From Rotaria macrura (taxonomy: Eukaryota; Rotifera; Eurotatoria; Philodinida; Philodinidae): a DNA stretch of 64,000 nt. Below, one piece after another: positions 24,340 through 36,229 of the stretch (position 1 is its first letter; the number at the start of each line of letters is the position of its first letter). The notes beneath the pieces were generated by a model. The model ran no database searches. It was not told the origin of the DNA and saw nothing but the letters and a program-made list of their open reading frames with translations. The stretch spans positions 1 through 64,000 of the forward strand of contig OENT01000408.1 of the NCBI GenBank assembly GCA_900239685.1, written 5' to 3'. The position numbers and the translations under genes are program-made.

Positions 24340-24638
24340 CCCAGGTCAATCAAAACGGCCACCGTTACAGTATCGTAAACGGTCGTTTTTACCTCGTATA
24401 CCAAGGTTAAACGACCGTTTTAAGTCGTATTATGGCGTTTTAACAAGGTCAGTATTACGGACGTACACGGACACCGTATATACGCCGTAAAACTCTCGTA
24501 AAGACAGCGTAATACTATCGTATTCTATAGAACATACGGCCGTATTACTGACCTTGTTAAAACGGGATAATACGACGCCGTAATGGGCCGTGTTCTCATC
24601 GTATACGACCGTTTACGGATCGTTCTGTTCGACCTGGG
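24340..24638. mobile_element. MITE, CCCAGGTC ends, TA flanks, copy C
   Basis: A 299-bp copy of the element at 15027-15374, with CCCAGGTCAATCAAAACG at the left end, GTTCGACCTGGG at the right end, and TA outside both. It has a single copy of the 38-bp segment that is doubled in copy A. It is inserted in a minus-strand open frame (24902 leftward), replacing that frame's natural end. Confidence 0.85.
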
Positions 24639-24902
24639 TATGTGACACAGTACGAAAACACCACCGAAAAAGTTCTCCTGCATCCGAATGAGAAGTTCAA
24701 AATCGACTTCATACAGTGCAATATTTTGCTCAGATTCACTAGATGATGCTAAGACCGAAAATTTTATTTCAGCAGTTGGAAGGGTCTCTAAAAATTCATT
24801 TTTTTCTGGGAAATAAATTGGAGTCCGATTCGATGAAAATTTTATCACATGTGTCGCTTGTGTCATACAGCCTATTCTGAAGATTTTAGATATTTCACTC
24901 AT
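24639..24902 (-). CDS. open frame truncated by a MITE, unrecognised
   Basis: An ATG-initiated minus-strand frame of 88 codons runs from 24902 to the edge of the MITE and then continues 37 codons into it, to a stop at 24525. If the MITE and one TA are removed, the frame instead reads CHIANAK and stops at once, giving about 92 residues. The unique part (starting MSEISKIFRIGC, including LPTAEIKFSVLASSSESEQN) looks protein-like but matches no family I know. Confidence 0.3.
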
Positions 24903-25603
24903 ATAGTTGGAGAGATATTCGCTAATTATTTTTTAATTAATTAATTGATTAACTAATTCATTTGAATAAATTTTCAGACTAAGCAGCTCAAATTTTTACA
25001 TAGATCTATGATAAAAGAATTCATCAATAAAATTCACACATGGAGAGAACCATAGTCGAGCGAATGGAAGAAATGTGCTAGTTTGCCTGATTTTGCCCAT
25101 TATGCATATAAATAGATTTATCGTAGATATATATAAAGGTTTTTTATGTTTTTCTTTGAATGATGATGTTGCTCGTTTAGAACTAATTGATCAGTCTTTT
25201 CGCTTGAAATCATCAAGACTTAGTGATATCCCATATGCTTTTATATGAGCTTATTATTTTTGTTACTCTATTTAAAACGTTATACCGTATATTGATATTC
25301 AAAACGATTTGAGATGAATACTAATCAACATTTATTTTTAAATTTTCTGACTGTTTGATGACTGTCGCAATCTAAACGATCTAAATGATCTTAATGACTT
25401 TGAATTCAAAAAGTCATAAAAGTCAGTGGTTTCCCCTAATTGTGTCTGACGCTGTATTTTTCTCTCTATGTGGCAGAGTTAAGTGATAAATAATTCATTA
25501 TTGGAAAATTTCCATGTCTCATACCATATCTAAGCTTTTCGATAATTTCACCGGAAACTCTAATTTATTCTAAAAGAAAAATGCTGTTGTATAGCTGTGA
25601 TAG
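24903..25603. other. AT-rich spacer, no gene
   Basis: Nothing supported. Confidence 0.35.
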
Positions 25604-25701
25604 CGGGTATGTATGCCAATGTGAATAGTTAATCAGAGTGTGTATCGGTGCGATCACAGTATAGGACATGCGATTTGTAAAATAACACTCACACTCACAC
25701 T
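25604..25701. repeat. paired telomere-like tract, degenerate
   Basis: A G side with GCGGGTATGTATGCC and GAGTGTGTATCGGTG is followed by a C side, CACTCACACTCACACTTTG. It occupies the same arrangement as the other paired units but with weaker repeats. Confidence 0.4.
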
Positions 25702-26010
25702 TTGTGTATGGTTTTATTTTACCATTTGCAATGTTAGACATTTCAAAATATGATTTTCGACATATTTGCTTATAGAAGACTCGAGCACCTCGATATTTTA
25801 CCTAGCAATATCACTACAATGAATTATTATTCCTTCGACAATTTGCTCTTTCGTATTATCCATATTCGACATTTTCAACCATAGACGAAGATGTTTATTC
25901 AAAACTAATAACATAAATTGGTGGCATTTTAAGTGCTATCAATCTTATCTTCATCGATATAGTGATCTATACACAGAACTATCTCACCAGTTTATAATTT
26001 CGGTTGTACT

Positions 26011-27012
26011 ATGCAGCAACAAGAATCGATGAAGAATAAATATTTGTCTTGTCTGTATGGTACCAATCAATATTTGTTTCTTCTGCTAATATTAATAGGT
26101 TCGAGTAATGCTGGATTAGAATCGAAAATCATGTGTCGATTTCCTGATCAAAATCAAACTATATTTCGGACTGGTGAGTTCGTTTCGGTCAACATCGAGT
26201 GTAACAATTCTAATCATAAACAACTAAAATATAAAAACATCGACGTACAACTGATCGGTCTACTTATCTACAAAATTACACGGTATAGTTTCGGATACAG
26301 GGAAAAAGTAGCTACTAAAAGTACCAGAATTTTCAGTCAAACGCTCAATCTAAATTCCACTAATAAAGAAGTTAATTTTCTGCTGCCATATAGCAGTCAA
26401 AGGTGGTCGTTTCGTTTCTTTCTTAAAGATTCCTTACCGCCATCCTTCAAGAAGAATAAACCCCTTGATGCATATATTGATTATTTCATTCAAATCGTAT
26501 TTGTCAGACCCGAATGGTATGTAAGAAACATTAAGAAAAATATACCCTTGGTCGTTTAACGTTTATCGTCGCCTGTCGACGTGACAAAGGTGGAGGCACA
26601 AAAGAAAAACCGAAATGATCTTCATCTTAGTGTCACTTTGCAGAAATCAGTCGTCGCTGTGGGACAAAACGTTTCATTTGACGTCGAGATAAAAAATTCG
26701 AAAGAAGTCTTAATACATAGAATATTGGTGACTCTTGTCCAATATCAGGATCTATACCCGGACCAAGCTAGAAAGATCAATCTTTTCAATGAAACCCTGA
26801 AAACAGTCGATCAGCTTACAAATTCATACCTTCACAAGAATTTCCAGCTGCATATACCACATGCAACTCCACCAACGTTTTCATTTCATGTGCCGTTGAG
26901 TGGTGGTCGACCGCCAATTTATATACGCTATGAGCTATACTTCGAAGCTGATGTTCGTGGCTTGTTTAATGGCATTCAGCTCCAACTCCCATTGATTATA
27001 ATTGATAATTAG
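26011..27012 (+). pseudogene. arrestin-fold protein with one in-frame stop
   Basis: A single frame spans 333 codons with one TAA at 26557-26559. Upstream it encodes an arrestin N-like domain: FRTGEFVSVNIEC, the IDVQLIGLLIYK strand, SFRFFLKDSLPPSFK and IDYFIQIVFVRPEWY. Downstream it encodes an arrestin C-like domain (LHLSVTLQKSVVAVGQNVSF, VLIHRILVTLVQY, PLSGGRPPIYIRYELYFEAD). Arrestin-fold proteins are usually cytosolic trafficking adaptors, yet the first 35 residues include a hydrophobic stretch (YLFLLLILIGSSNAG) resembling a signal peptide, so the true start may differ. The stop lies at the domain junction. A 69-nt GT-AG intron (26521-26589) would remove it in phase but would also delete RNIKKNIPLVV, which looks like conserved coding sequence. 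I therefore favour a nonsense mutation, with splicing or read-through as alternatives. Confidence 0.6.
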
Positions 27013-27221
27013 TAAAATACATGAGCAAATATATCATATTTTCACAACGAATATTGTGTGCTCTTTCAAAATCAATCGAACGAATTTTCTCTCATGTTCT
27101 TTTTGATAGATCGATTCATATCGTCAATTTCTTTCTAAACTGTTATCAATAATAAATAATTTCCTGATTAGCATGCTATCTTATTCTTTATAGAAGAAAT
27201 ATTTTAGTGAACTTGTACAGC
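27013..27221. other. 3' flank of the arrestin-fold gene
   Basis: No further exon seen. Confidence 0.3.
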
Positions 27222-27301
27222 GTGTGGGTATAACTGACTGTGGGTTCAAGTGTCAAAAGAGCAGTCCCACAACATCGACACCGACGCCGACATCCACACC
27301 C
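27222..27301. repeat. paired telomere-like tract
   Basis: G side: GTGTGGGTATAACTGACTG and TGTGGGTTCAAGTG. C side: TCCCACAACATCGACACCG, ACGCCGACATCCACACCCT. Its core resembles the unit at 16762-16836. Confidence 0.6.
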
Positions 27302-27469
27302 TAAGCTGCTAAAAAACAGTTTACAATGCAAAATATGTTCGTATACATACACGAACAAATTCGTAAATTTCTTTTGAATAAAAGATTAATCGATTTCAAG
27401 CAGTTTTTTTTAAATTTTACAAGTTTGTTTTTATTTCAAGTTGTACAATGAAATATGATCTTCAACCAA

Positions 27470-27540
27470 GGGGAAACGGCAGACGTATGTATTGGAATAC
27501 TTTGATGTATTTTATTATTTGAAGTACGCCGTTCCCCCCT
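27470..27540. repeat. short hairpin with GGGGAACGGC ends
   Basis: AGGGGAAACGGC near 27469 and GCCGTTCCCCCCT near 27529 are imperfect reverse complements about 50 bp apart. This may be a tiny foldback remnant. Confidence 0.35.
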
Positions 27541-28550
27541 TTCTTTCAACACTGGGTGTGTATGTGGAAAAGTTAGTGTTTATTGGAGGAGAAAATTGTT
27601 TTCCGAAAAATCGACTTTTGAGCGAACAAGCTATTTTCATTCGAGATGTTCAAGACGTACTATTCTCATTAGAAAGTTCAAACGTAAACGATACTTAGGT
27701 ATTTATGAGATGTGCTTATGTATAAAATTTCAGATCAGTAATGCTTTCAGTCCTGAAACATGAGTGACTAAACTTGGTTGAAATGTCGATTTTTCGTCCA
27801 AGAGTGAATTCCGTAGAATACGAATGACTCGACCATAGCAGTTGAAATTATTTGTAAATGTAAAACTTAGTTGAATATTAAATAGATAACACATTTCAGC
27901 TGGAGTAGTTGGTTTTTCACTAAGATATCGGGCACCATAAGTTATATTTTATTAAAGTAGGATTTTATAATACTTTTCGCAAAGACTGAATAAAAGAAGT
28001 ACGGTTCAATTCTTTTCCTCGACTTTCTCCAAAACTCATCAAACTTTTTCTTTTGTCACGCATGTTCAAATGAGTAAAATCGCAAAGCATTGATTGAAAA
28101 TTGCACCAAAGAATCGATTGTGACTTACGTGGAACGAGCCATATGAGAAAATGTTTTGCTTACGCAAGCGTATCTATGGTTGTAATACAGGTTGACACGT
28201 GGTTGTTTCAATTAACTATCTTGTCTTACACGGAGTGTGTTTTGTATTACTCTTTAATATTGTTTCTTACCGATTCGTTTTGGTCTCACATGAATCATGG
28301 TTTTTATTTCTTTTCACTGTGCCTCAACGATGGATTGAAGAGAAAAACATATTTGTAAAAATATTTATCAATTTTCATTGATGAGTCTTGGCCGATTATG
28401 TATTTTGTTTTTCATACGGACGCAAATCACTAGACGAAGCCCATTAAGGAGAAATATACGTACAACATTATGACTAGATACCTCATGGTAAACTAAATTG
28501 CATTAGGTAAGAAGTTGATATTACCATAAATTTCTTTTTTACAATCACAG

Positions 28551-28741
28551 TAATCGACCCACCGTTTCAAAACACATATCCTCATTGTATCCTGGCATTC
28601 TCACTCCTTCAAAAAATGTTCCATATAGAATTGAAACAGACTAATGAAAAATTTGATTCCTCTGAAGAGTTATCACTTTTGACAGAGAAGCTGTACAATC
28701 TGAATGCAGATATTTTCATGGAAACGAATCCAAACAAATAA
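28551..28741 (+). CDS. possible terminal exon, unrecognised protein
   Basis: After an acceptor-like site (TTTTTTACAATCACAG ending at 28550) the frame reads IDPPFQNTYPHCILAF, then SLLQKMFHIELKQTNEKF, and ends ADIFMETNPNK with TAA at 28739-28741. The absence of stops and the balanced residue use look like a real last exon of about 63 codons. I could not find a matching upstream exon; the preceding kilobase holds only short frames. It could be the remains of a decayed gene. Confidence 0.35.
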
Positions 28742-29487
28742 ATGCATAACTTTTCTCAATCTTATTGCTAATCTCTACTTAAGCATATGCTAATGAACAC
28801 ATCGAATTTTCTTATGAGTTTTCATTTTCTGTCGTTCATCGAAATATTAAATATTAGCTCGAACCCAATGGTTAGCTGATAAAAAGTGAATATGTCAAGA
28901 ATATAAATAGCTAAAAGATTGGTACAAGGGCAAAATCGTTAGATTAAAATATTCGACCGACTTGTTTAGAGTGAACTCAGTGAGAAAATATGCTTATTTA
29001 GTATTAGCAAATAGATAAATCTCTAGAGAAATTAAATGATATCCTCACACAGGTAAGAAAAATATACCTTTATATCTTACATAGGTACAAACTGAAAAAT
29101 AACATGGGTTGCCCGTATATATTACGATTACTCGTGCACTATTATTTCTTTACTAGTAACCAATTCCCACAAAGCAAAAATGCATATTGATTAGAGTCGC
29201 CTCGGATTTTTTCACTGTTGAATTAATTTAATTCCTTCCTAAAATAAGCCTAGTATTGTCTTTAGACTAAAACAAATCAATATAGAGATATTGAATATCT
29301 TAACATACATGAACATTGAAATAAATTTATGCTATATATAATTGTTTAGCTTTTATGGTCAATTTCTTTCTCTTCAGAGCAAATACATGTTGAAAGAAAA
29401 AACCGTCGATGTACAGATGATCGAAAACAATAAATGAATGATTCCTCCCTCTGGTACTGGTGTTTTATCTCATTTTATTTTCTTCAG

Positions 29488-29600
29488 CTCATAAAGATCT
29501 TGTACCACATGGAAATCAAGCATCATGTATGATTATTCGGAAATTTAATGGAGGATGGTTGTTCGTCAAAAAAGCTGATCCACATTGCTATTACCATTAA
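29488..29600 (+). CDS. possible terminal exon, unrecognised protein
   Basis: A strong pyrimidine tract and TTCTTCAG acceptor end at 29487. The following frame reads HKDLVPHGNQASCMIIRKF, then NGGWLFVKKADPHCYYH and a TAA at 29598-29600. It is short but protein-like. No partner exon or family is recognised. Confidence 0.3.
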
Positions 29601-30557
29601 GTGTGTTGGGCCTAAAAATTTTGAAGTTGATTATAAATTAGAATGATATCAATACGTTCATCTCAATTAATAAGAAAAAATCATTGTAATTTCATAAAAT
29701 AAGCAATATTCTATGAAGCCAATAATAGAAAATTACAAATCAAATTTAAGTCTTTACGATAATCGATACATTTTTGTTTTCGAACAAGAGAGAGAAAGAG
29801 ATAAAATTTCTTCATCAGTATTTTGTAATTATGACTGATCGTACACATTCTATTTTACTTAGAAGCAACTAGCCAAGCGTAGAGAAAAGAAATAAAGCAG
29901 AAATATTATCAGCACAAATTTTTCAAAAATTAGTACCAGATCGATCCTCTTTCTGATGCACACGTACTTACGCATAGGCATTTTCATCGGTATACAATCA
30001 GCGTCGTTCTGTATTCGTGTTTGTCGGTGACATGCTATGAGAGAAATTGCTTTTTAACATGCATAGTCACTTTTTAATATTTGTTCTCATGGTCATATTT
30101 TGTACACGATGGCAATTTTCACAAACCATTGAAAAGAATGGCATTTAGTAACTTATAATCCCTCCCAGATTAAAGTGTGAACCACAACTTAACTAATGAT
30201 AACACTAATCAAGTGAATATTAGTCACTGGATCTAATATTTGATATATTTCTATATCATCATTTGGTTCTTCTTTTAGAATGTAGAATTAGGAGTTAGTG
30301 TATACTTTGCAGTCAGTTCCAACTCCATTACTATGCTAGATAATGCTTATTAGTGACAGTCCTTGTAGTTTACGATAGCGAAAGTGTTAGAGGAAGCGGG
30401 TATTCTTCGCCTTTTTCACAACTTTCAAATGCGGTCGTCAAGTTGTAGGATGGAAGAGAAAGCAAACGAGAAGAAGAAATGCGAGCATTGCACCCGTTTC
30501 TGATCACTATTCCTACGCTACATTCATCAATACAATTTTCAGATCGTGTTTCAGAAA
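29601..30557. other. upstream spacer of the LRR gene
   Basis: No additional exon recognised; it likely holds the LRR gene promoter and 5' untranslated region. Confidence 0.3.
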
Positions 30558-33516
30558 ATGTCCGCTGAATTTATTGATGATGCTGCTGCCAATAATTCGT
30601 TTCCATCTTCTCAAGTGCTTGAAACGGAAACTTACAAGCAAGAAATGCAATCGAATGCACGCTACACAAAGGATGAAAATGAAAGATGGCTTCGCTACAG
30701 AGAGGTATACTTTTCGTTTTAAAGAGAAATATTTTATAGTTTAAAAAAAAAAGAATAAAATCTTACTGGTTTGCGGAATTGATTTCGTTGCTCCTATTAT
30801 AGAAGATCGTAAGAAGGAAATATTATTAAAACTAGAATATTTTACAGCTAAAACTCGATGAGATACATCTAACAGTTTAAGCCCATAATCTATTCAGACG
30901 TCTCTATCCAACTTCTTAATAAGAATTCAATGAGATAAAGGTTTTCCTAGCCCTGCACGCCTGCAATGTCTGCAAAATAATTTTAATAATTTGTCATGTC
31001 ATGACAATAAACAATAAGTAGTGTTAATGTACGTTATTTTTCTAGAAATGTTTGTTCTTGAATCTTAGATTTGAAAAGGACAAAAAGAGGAGATGAGTAT
31101 TTTTCATTATTACAGTAGTGCTGTTAAAGTCGAAATGCCTTTGACTTTATGTTGTCTGAATAAGCATAAAACTCTATCTTTTTGTATTAAGTTAATGAAG
31201 CGTGATATTATAATGATTGACGAAGAGGAATCCACAATGAGTTTGACCATTAAAACAATGGATGATTCCGATTGGTGTATTGTTCTTGAAGAAGTCAATA
31301 AGAAAGAGACATTATGGCAATCATTAGGGTTAACTTGGGATCGAAGTAGTGATAACATACAAGAAGTCGTCGAACCTCGTTTCATTGAGCTGGTAAAAGC
31401 AATTGGAACTCATCCAAAATTATTGAAGTTTGGATATTATATGCAGCCTATGACATGCGACAATAAAGTTGGTATCTTATTGGAAGCACTCAAAGACAGT
31501 CACTCAATACAAGATTTATCTACAATTTCACCTGACCTTGATTTAGAAACAGCACATGCATTCGCACAAGTGTTGATGAATAATAAAATATTGTTGTCTC
31601 TTGAAATCAGCACTAGCTATTGCGGTCCACCAGACGAAAGGTTAGTCGATCTGTTGATACATGAAAGGACATACCTATAAAATGAGTTCTGTATCATTAC
31701 ATAAATTAGACCTGATCAGCACGATCCGATGAAATTAGAATGCGGCATCGAATTGGCATGTGCTCTGAGAACAACTAATCTTCAACGCCTTGCCATTCAG
31801 CAAATTGATAATAAAGTACTGGAAGTTATTTTACAATCGTTGCCGAATACATTGGTACATCTTGATTTGAGTAACAACAACATCAACGAAAATAGTATTC
31901 CTATCATACGTTCGTATCTTGAAACAAATGGGAAAACTCTCAGAGAATTAATTCTTGATGATGATCTTGCCAATCAATATTTACAATCACAAGAATCGCC
32001 ATCGTCACACACAGTCAAAATCATTTTAAATAATAGTTGGGCAGCACAGTTGTACCGCAGAACAAAATATATTCATGCATGGATGTACGAGGCAGAGCAG
32101 ATTGATTGGTCTTCGTTGATTACAGAATTAAGTAAACCTGATACAGCTCTTCGTCATTTAAATTGGGGTTTCGAAGAAGACGTTAGTCACCATTATTCGC
32201 ATTATCTTATTACTCTGTTGGGTAAACAGTGTCAATTGGAATGTTTGACCATGAACTGCTTTTTCGGCGATGCGCAAATCAAAGCTAAGATATTTCAATT
32301 GTTGAAAGAAAATCGTTCCATCAGGAAACTTTCTATCACTTCAAAAGACTCCAAAGTTGTTGACGAGCTAATAAATCTTCTCAAAAACAATAATGTCATC
32401 ACCCACTTGCATTACGAAAGCAATCCGATGATAACGGACGAAGATGTCATTATGTTGGCTAATTGTCTAAAGAACAATACTATTCTACAAAGTCTTCAAC
32501 TACCCAAGAGTGAAATTGGCGACATTGGTATTCAAGTACTACTCAATTCGTTACCAAAAACATTGTCTAAATTAGAAGTAGAATACAATCTAATTACTGC
32601 AAAAAGTCTACCATTTCTACTCGCTTTTTTAAAAACTCATCCTATTTTAAAACAAATTTCTCTGGTGGAAAATGGCATAAGCAGTCATAGTTCAATGGAA
32701 GTGAATGTGCCTGATTTAATGGAGAAAATTTTCGAAGTTTCTAATGAGAATCATTGTATTTGTTATTTGAACATCAATGAGTCACCCACAAAAGATGTAT
32801 CAAATGCAGAAAGTGGCGAACTCTATTTATGGTACTTACGCGATGATCATATACTTGAATTATTTCATGAATTGAAGAAGTTTCCCGATAGAAATTGGTC
32901 AATCAGATTCGCAACGGGTACTCGACTCACATCTATCGGCTATCGTCGTTTACGTGATATTTTATCTTCGACAATTAATGTTGTTGAATTCGAAATTGTA
33001 GCAAATAATATGAATGAGGAAGCACAAGCAAACTTTTTTGGTGGCCTTTGTAACAACAAAACACTTCAAAAATGCAATCTATGCCAGAACAAACTTGATC
33101 ATGATGCATTGGATTATATCGGACGTTTCATACAGAATAATTTGACACTGACAAAACTGATTTTGGACTCATGTGAATTAGGTGAGGGTGATGTTGTCCG
33201 TTTGGCCAAGTACTTGACCAAAAGCAGTTTAAAGGAATTATCGTTGGGTTCTAATTCACTTGGAGATCGTGATTGCGCAAGTCTTCTTTCTTCAATCCCG
33301 TCTACATTAACAGACTTGTCAATCTCAAACAATCACATAACAACATGCAGCTTACAAACCATTCTCACTTTTCTTGCGACAAATCGAACATTGAAAAGAC
33401 TCGAAATTTCTCAAAATCCTATTTTCATAGAAGACTATTGGAATCTGAGTAATGATGCTGTTTGGCAACAAATAGTTGAAGCTTCTAAAGAGATTGGTGT
33501 GTGTGAAATCGCTTAA
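30558..33516 (+). CDS. leucine-rich-repeat protein (RNase-inhibitor type)
   Basis: The body is two exons joined by a 69-nt GT-AG intron at 31641-31709; removing it restores one frame (PPDER then PDQHDPMKLECGIELACAL). The repeats have the L..L.L..N.I pattern of RNase-inhibitor/NLRC-like LRRs, for example LPNTLVHLDLSNNNI (about residue 228 if the start is 31093), LPKTLSKLEVEYNLITAKSL, LTLTKLILDSCELGEGDVVRL and STLTDLSISNNHITTCSL near the C-terminus. No NACHT, TIR or kinase domain is seen, so it is probably a protein-interaction scaffold. Start choice: ATG at 31093 gives 784 residues. A better 5' end may be an ATG at 30558 (exon 30558-30704, donor GTATAC) spliced to 31192 after TTTTTGTATTAAG, in phase, giving 800 residues. 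I favour the latter but cannot prove it. Confidence 0.8.
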
Positions 33517-36229
33517 ATTTGTCGATAAACCAGCAGACTTTCATTTATTTATTTATCATTTTCTTCTAATTTAACCCTTTCTTACTAACTACTGGAAGAT
33601 GCTCAGTCCCATTGAGTATCCCAATTTTTCTTTGTTTTATTATGAAATATATTTACACAACAGGATATAATATAAATTAGAAAAAATATATGTACAATTT
33701 TAGTCATCTTGACACAATGTGAGAATAGAGGGAGTGTTGAACAAAGGTATTCTCGCCATATTTTTGAAAGAAACAGTAATTAGATATTGAAAAGAAAATT
33801 TTCTTATAGAAATACAGAACAGCGCGTTGGAAAGTGTTGCTGTACGCTGAGAATTGTTGATATGCTTAAGATAAGCAGTAAGCTACAATTGCCTGTTGTA
33901 TGTAGATGTCGATAGGGATGAGATGTAATTGTGTGTGAACATCGGCTTCGTTCGACATGGGTGTTGATAATGCAACGAGACACAATTGCACTCGTACCCT
34001 GTTTATATTCTATTCAAAGACGAATTCAGTATCTACTTGCCGATATAGGTGTAACGTCTTCATTTATTTGCCAAGACATACTAGAGAATTTGGTCTCCTT
34101 TTAATTAAAAATGCCATTCGACAATTCGTGTTCACATCTTGGAGAGAACTTTATGATATATTGTGTGCTTGTGAGCAGTTCTTAGTAAAACCTATAGAAT
34201 AAAAATCACAACGATTGATCGACGAGAGAACTGTATGCATTTAAATTGTTTTTCTTCAACTTAAAATGATACAGCAAACTTGCTATTTATTTTTATATGC
34301 AAGGATGTGAGTATAGATTGTTTTTATATTTGCACATGTACGTTACCAGTTGTTCGACACCGATTCCCGAATTCACATCCACTTGCTAGAAAAAGAATGA
34401 AAGAAACGAACGCAAGTTATATTACAATCAACCCGTATTATGTCGTGACAAAATCGATGAAAAATTTCATACGATTGAGCTTCATATGTATCAAGCATTC
34501 ATGGTAATAGAAAAGTTTTGTTTTCTTCTCAGGATCAATATATTATGTTCAATATGGAAAAGCATAATTTTAACTTCATTGGTCACAAAATTTCTTGTTT
34601 CTATTGAACACGTTTTGCTGTTACTTAAAACATTCGAAAATCATTATTTAATAAATCAAGAACACGATGCAATCACAAGTGGCTTGTTTCATGAACATGT
34701 AAATAATGATTCACTTTCTCAATGACAACTGCTAGATGTTATCTTTACTGCGATTCCAATATGAGATGATACTGTTACAAATCGATCTTGATTTTTAAAT
34801 GTCAGTCATATTTAGAGCATGACAGAGAATACGAAAAGTTTCTTTCGAATGTAATTTTAGATTCTTGATGAATTAGTCGGTGGCCCTTGAATGACAATTA
34901 CAAGTCGCGTAAACGCCATGGAATTCGATTCAATACTAGTAGACTTGAAAGTTTGATTATCACTGAGTATGGTGTATTGTGCATTATGTCAACGGAATTT
35001 TCAATCCATCCTATCGAAATTGAATGATACACGTAATCAACTTGATTGATGTCAAAATTCATAACGAAATCAACCTTTGTGGCTAAAGAATAAAAAAAAA
35101 CTGAAAACGAAAATCATTTCATTCAAAATCATTGACGAAACACAGTATCCTTAAATTCAATATTTATGCAATTAAATTCACAATTCAGTCGTACAGTAAT
35201 GGAATTTTTATTCTCACAGTCGAAAACTTATTCCGAATATTAAAAAAAGACAAATAATTATCTCAAACTAAATACAGAAAGGTAGAAATATACTTATTTG
35301 GTTCAGATGATCAAACAACCAATATAACACAAGCAGATTTATGAATAAATGAAGTATTTAACAAAGACATTAATGTATTAAAAACTAACATAAACAACAA
35401 GAAACAGAATTACAAACTTTAGTAGTAAGACAATTCAAATCGATTCATGTTGGCTCGGCAAGGAAGTTTTCACTAGGAGCTATGCAAACTGAAAGAGAGT
35501 ATTACATACTAATGAATGTTTGATACCCAGTAATGTCATAAGGAAATTCGAAATATTCGAATCAGCAAAGTTTTTCTCAGCTATAATATGAAAAATATTC
35601 AGAAATGAATCGAGTTCAGCACGATTGCAAACATGTAAAAATGTAATGCGATATCAATACTGTATGGTTTATATTTTTTAAAATTTCTAAAATATTGACT
35701 TTCAAAAGCAATCAATAATTATCTTAGAAGTAAGTGTAACTTGTAATAGTTCCTTTACAATATTGATTTCATTTAAGACTAATCCTTCAGTAAGTCAATA
35801 TTCGATTCTCATCCTACTTTCATTCAATGGATTCATTTCCATAGTTTACAACTAACACGTTTGATCTTGTAATGGAAATATTTTCCTAATGATAATATTC
35901 GAAAAGAATGGGAAAATGATTCAACTTATACTAGCAATTTTCTATCCTAATCGAGAACTTTCTGTCTCCTGCAATCTTATGACGAGATGACAGTGCCTTC
36001 ATTTTACTCGATTTATCTGAATGACATGTAGGCGCAAACTAGAACATATTTTTTCATAAATATCATATTGTAGCGACAATAAATCTAAAACATGAACTCC
36101 AACTTCTTTTTTTTCAAGGATGTGAAGATCAGTTTTTTTTAACTCGATTGATCATGTTTTGCATAAAAGCTTGTCTAGCCATGCATGAAATTTCGAGGTT
36201 TTGAAACGTTTTTACGTTCTATGAAAGAA
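33517..36229. other. AT-rich spacer, no gene
   Basis: Short frames at 33957-34725 show no domain. No tRNA or repeat family was recognised. Confidence 0.35.
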
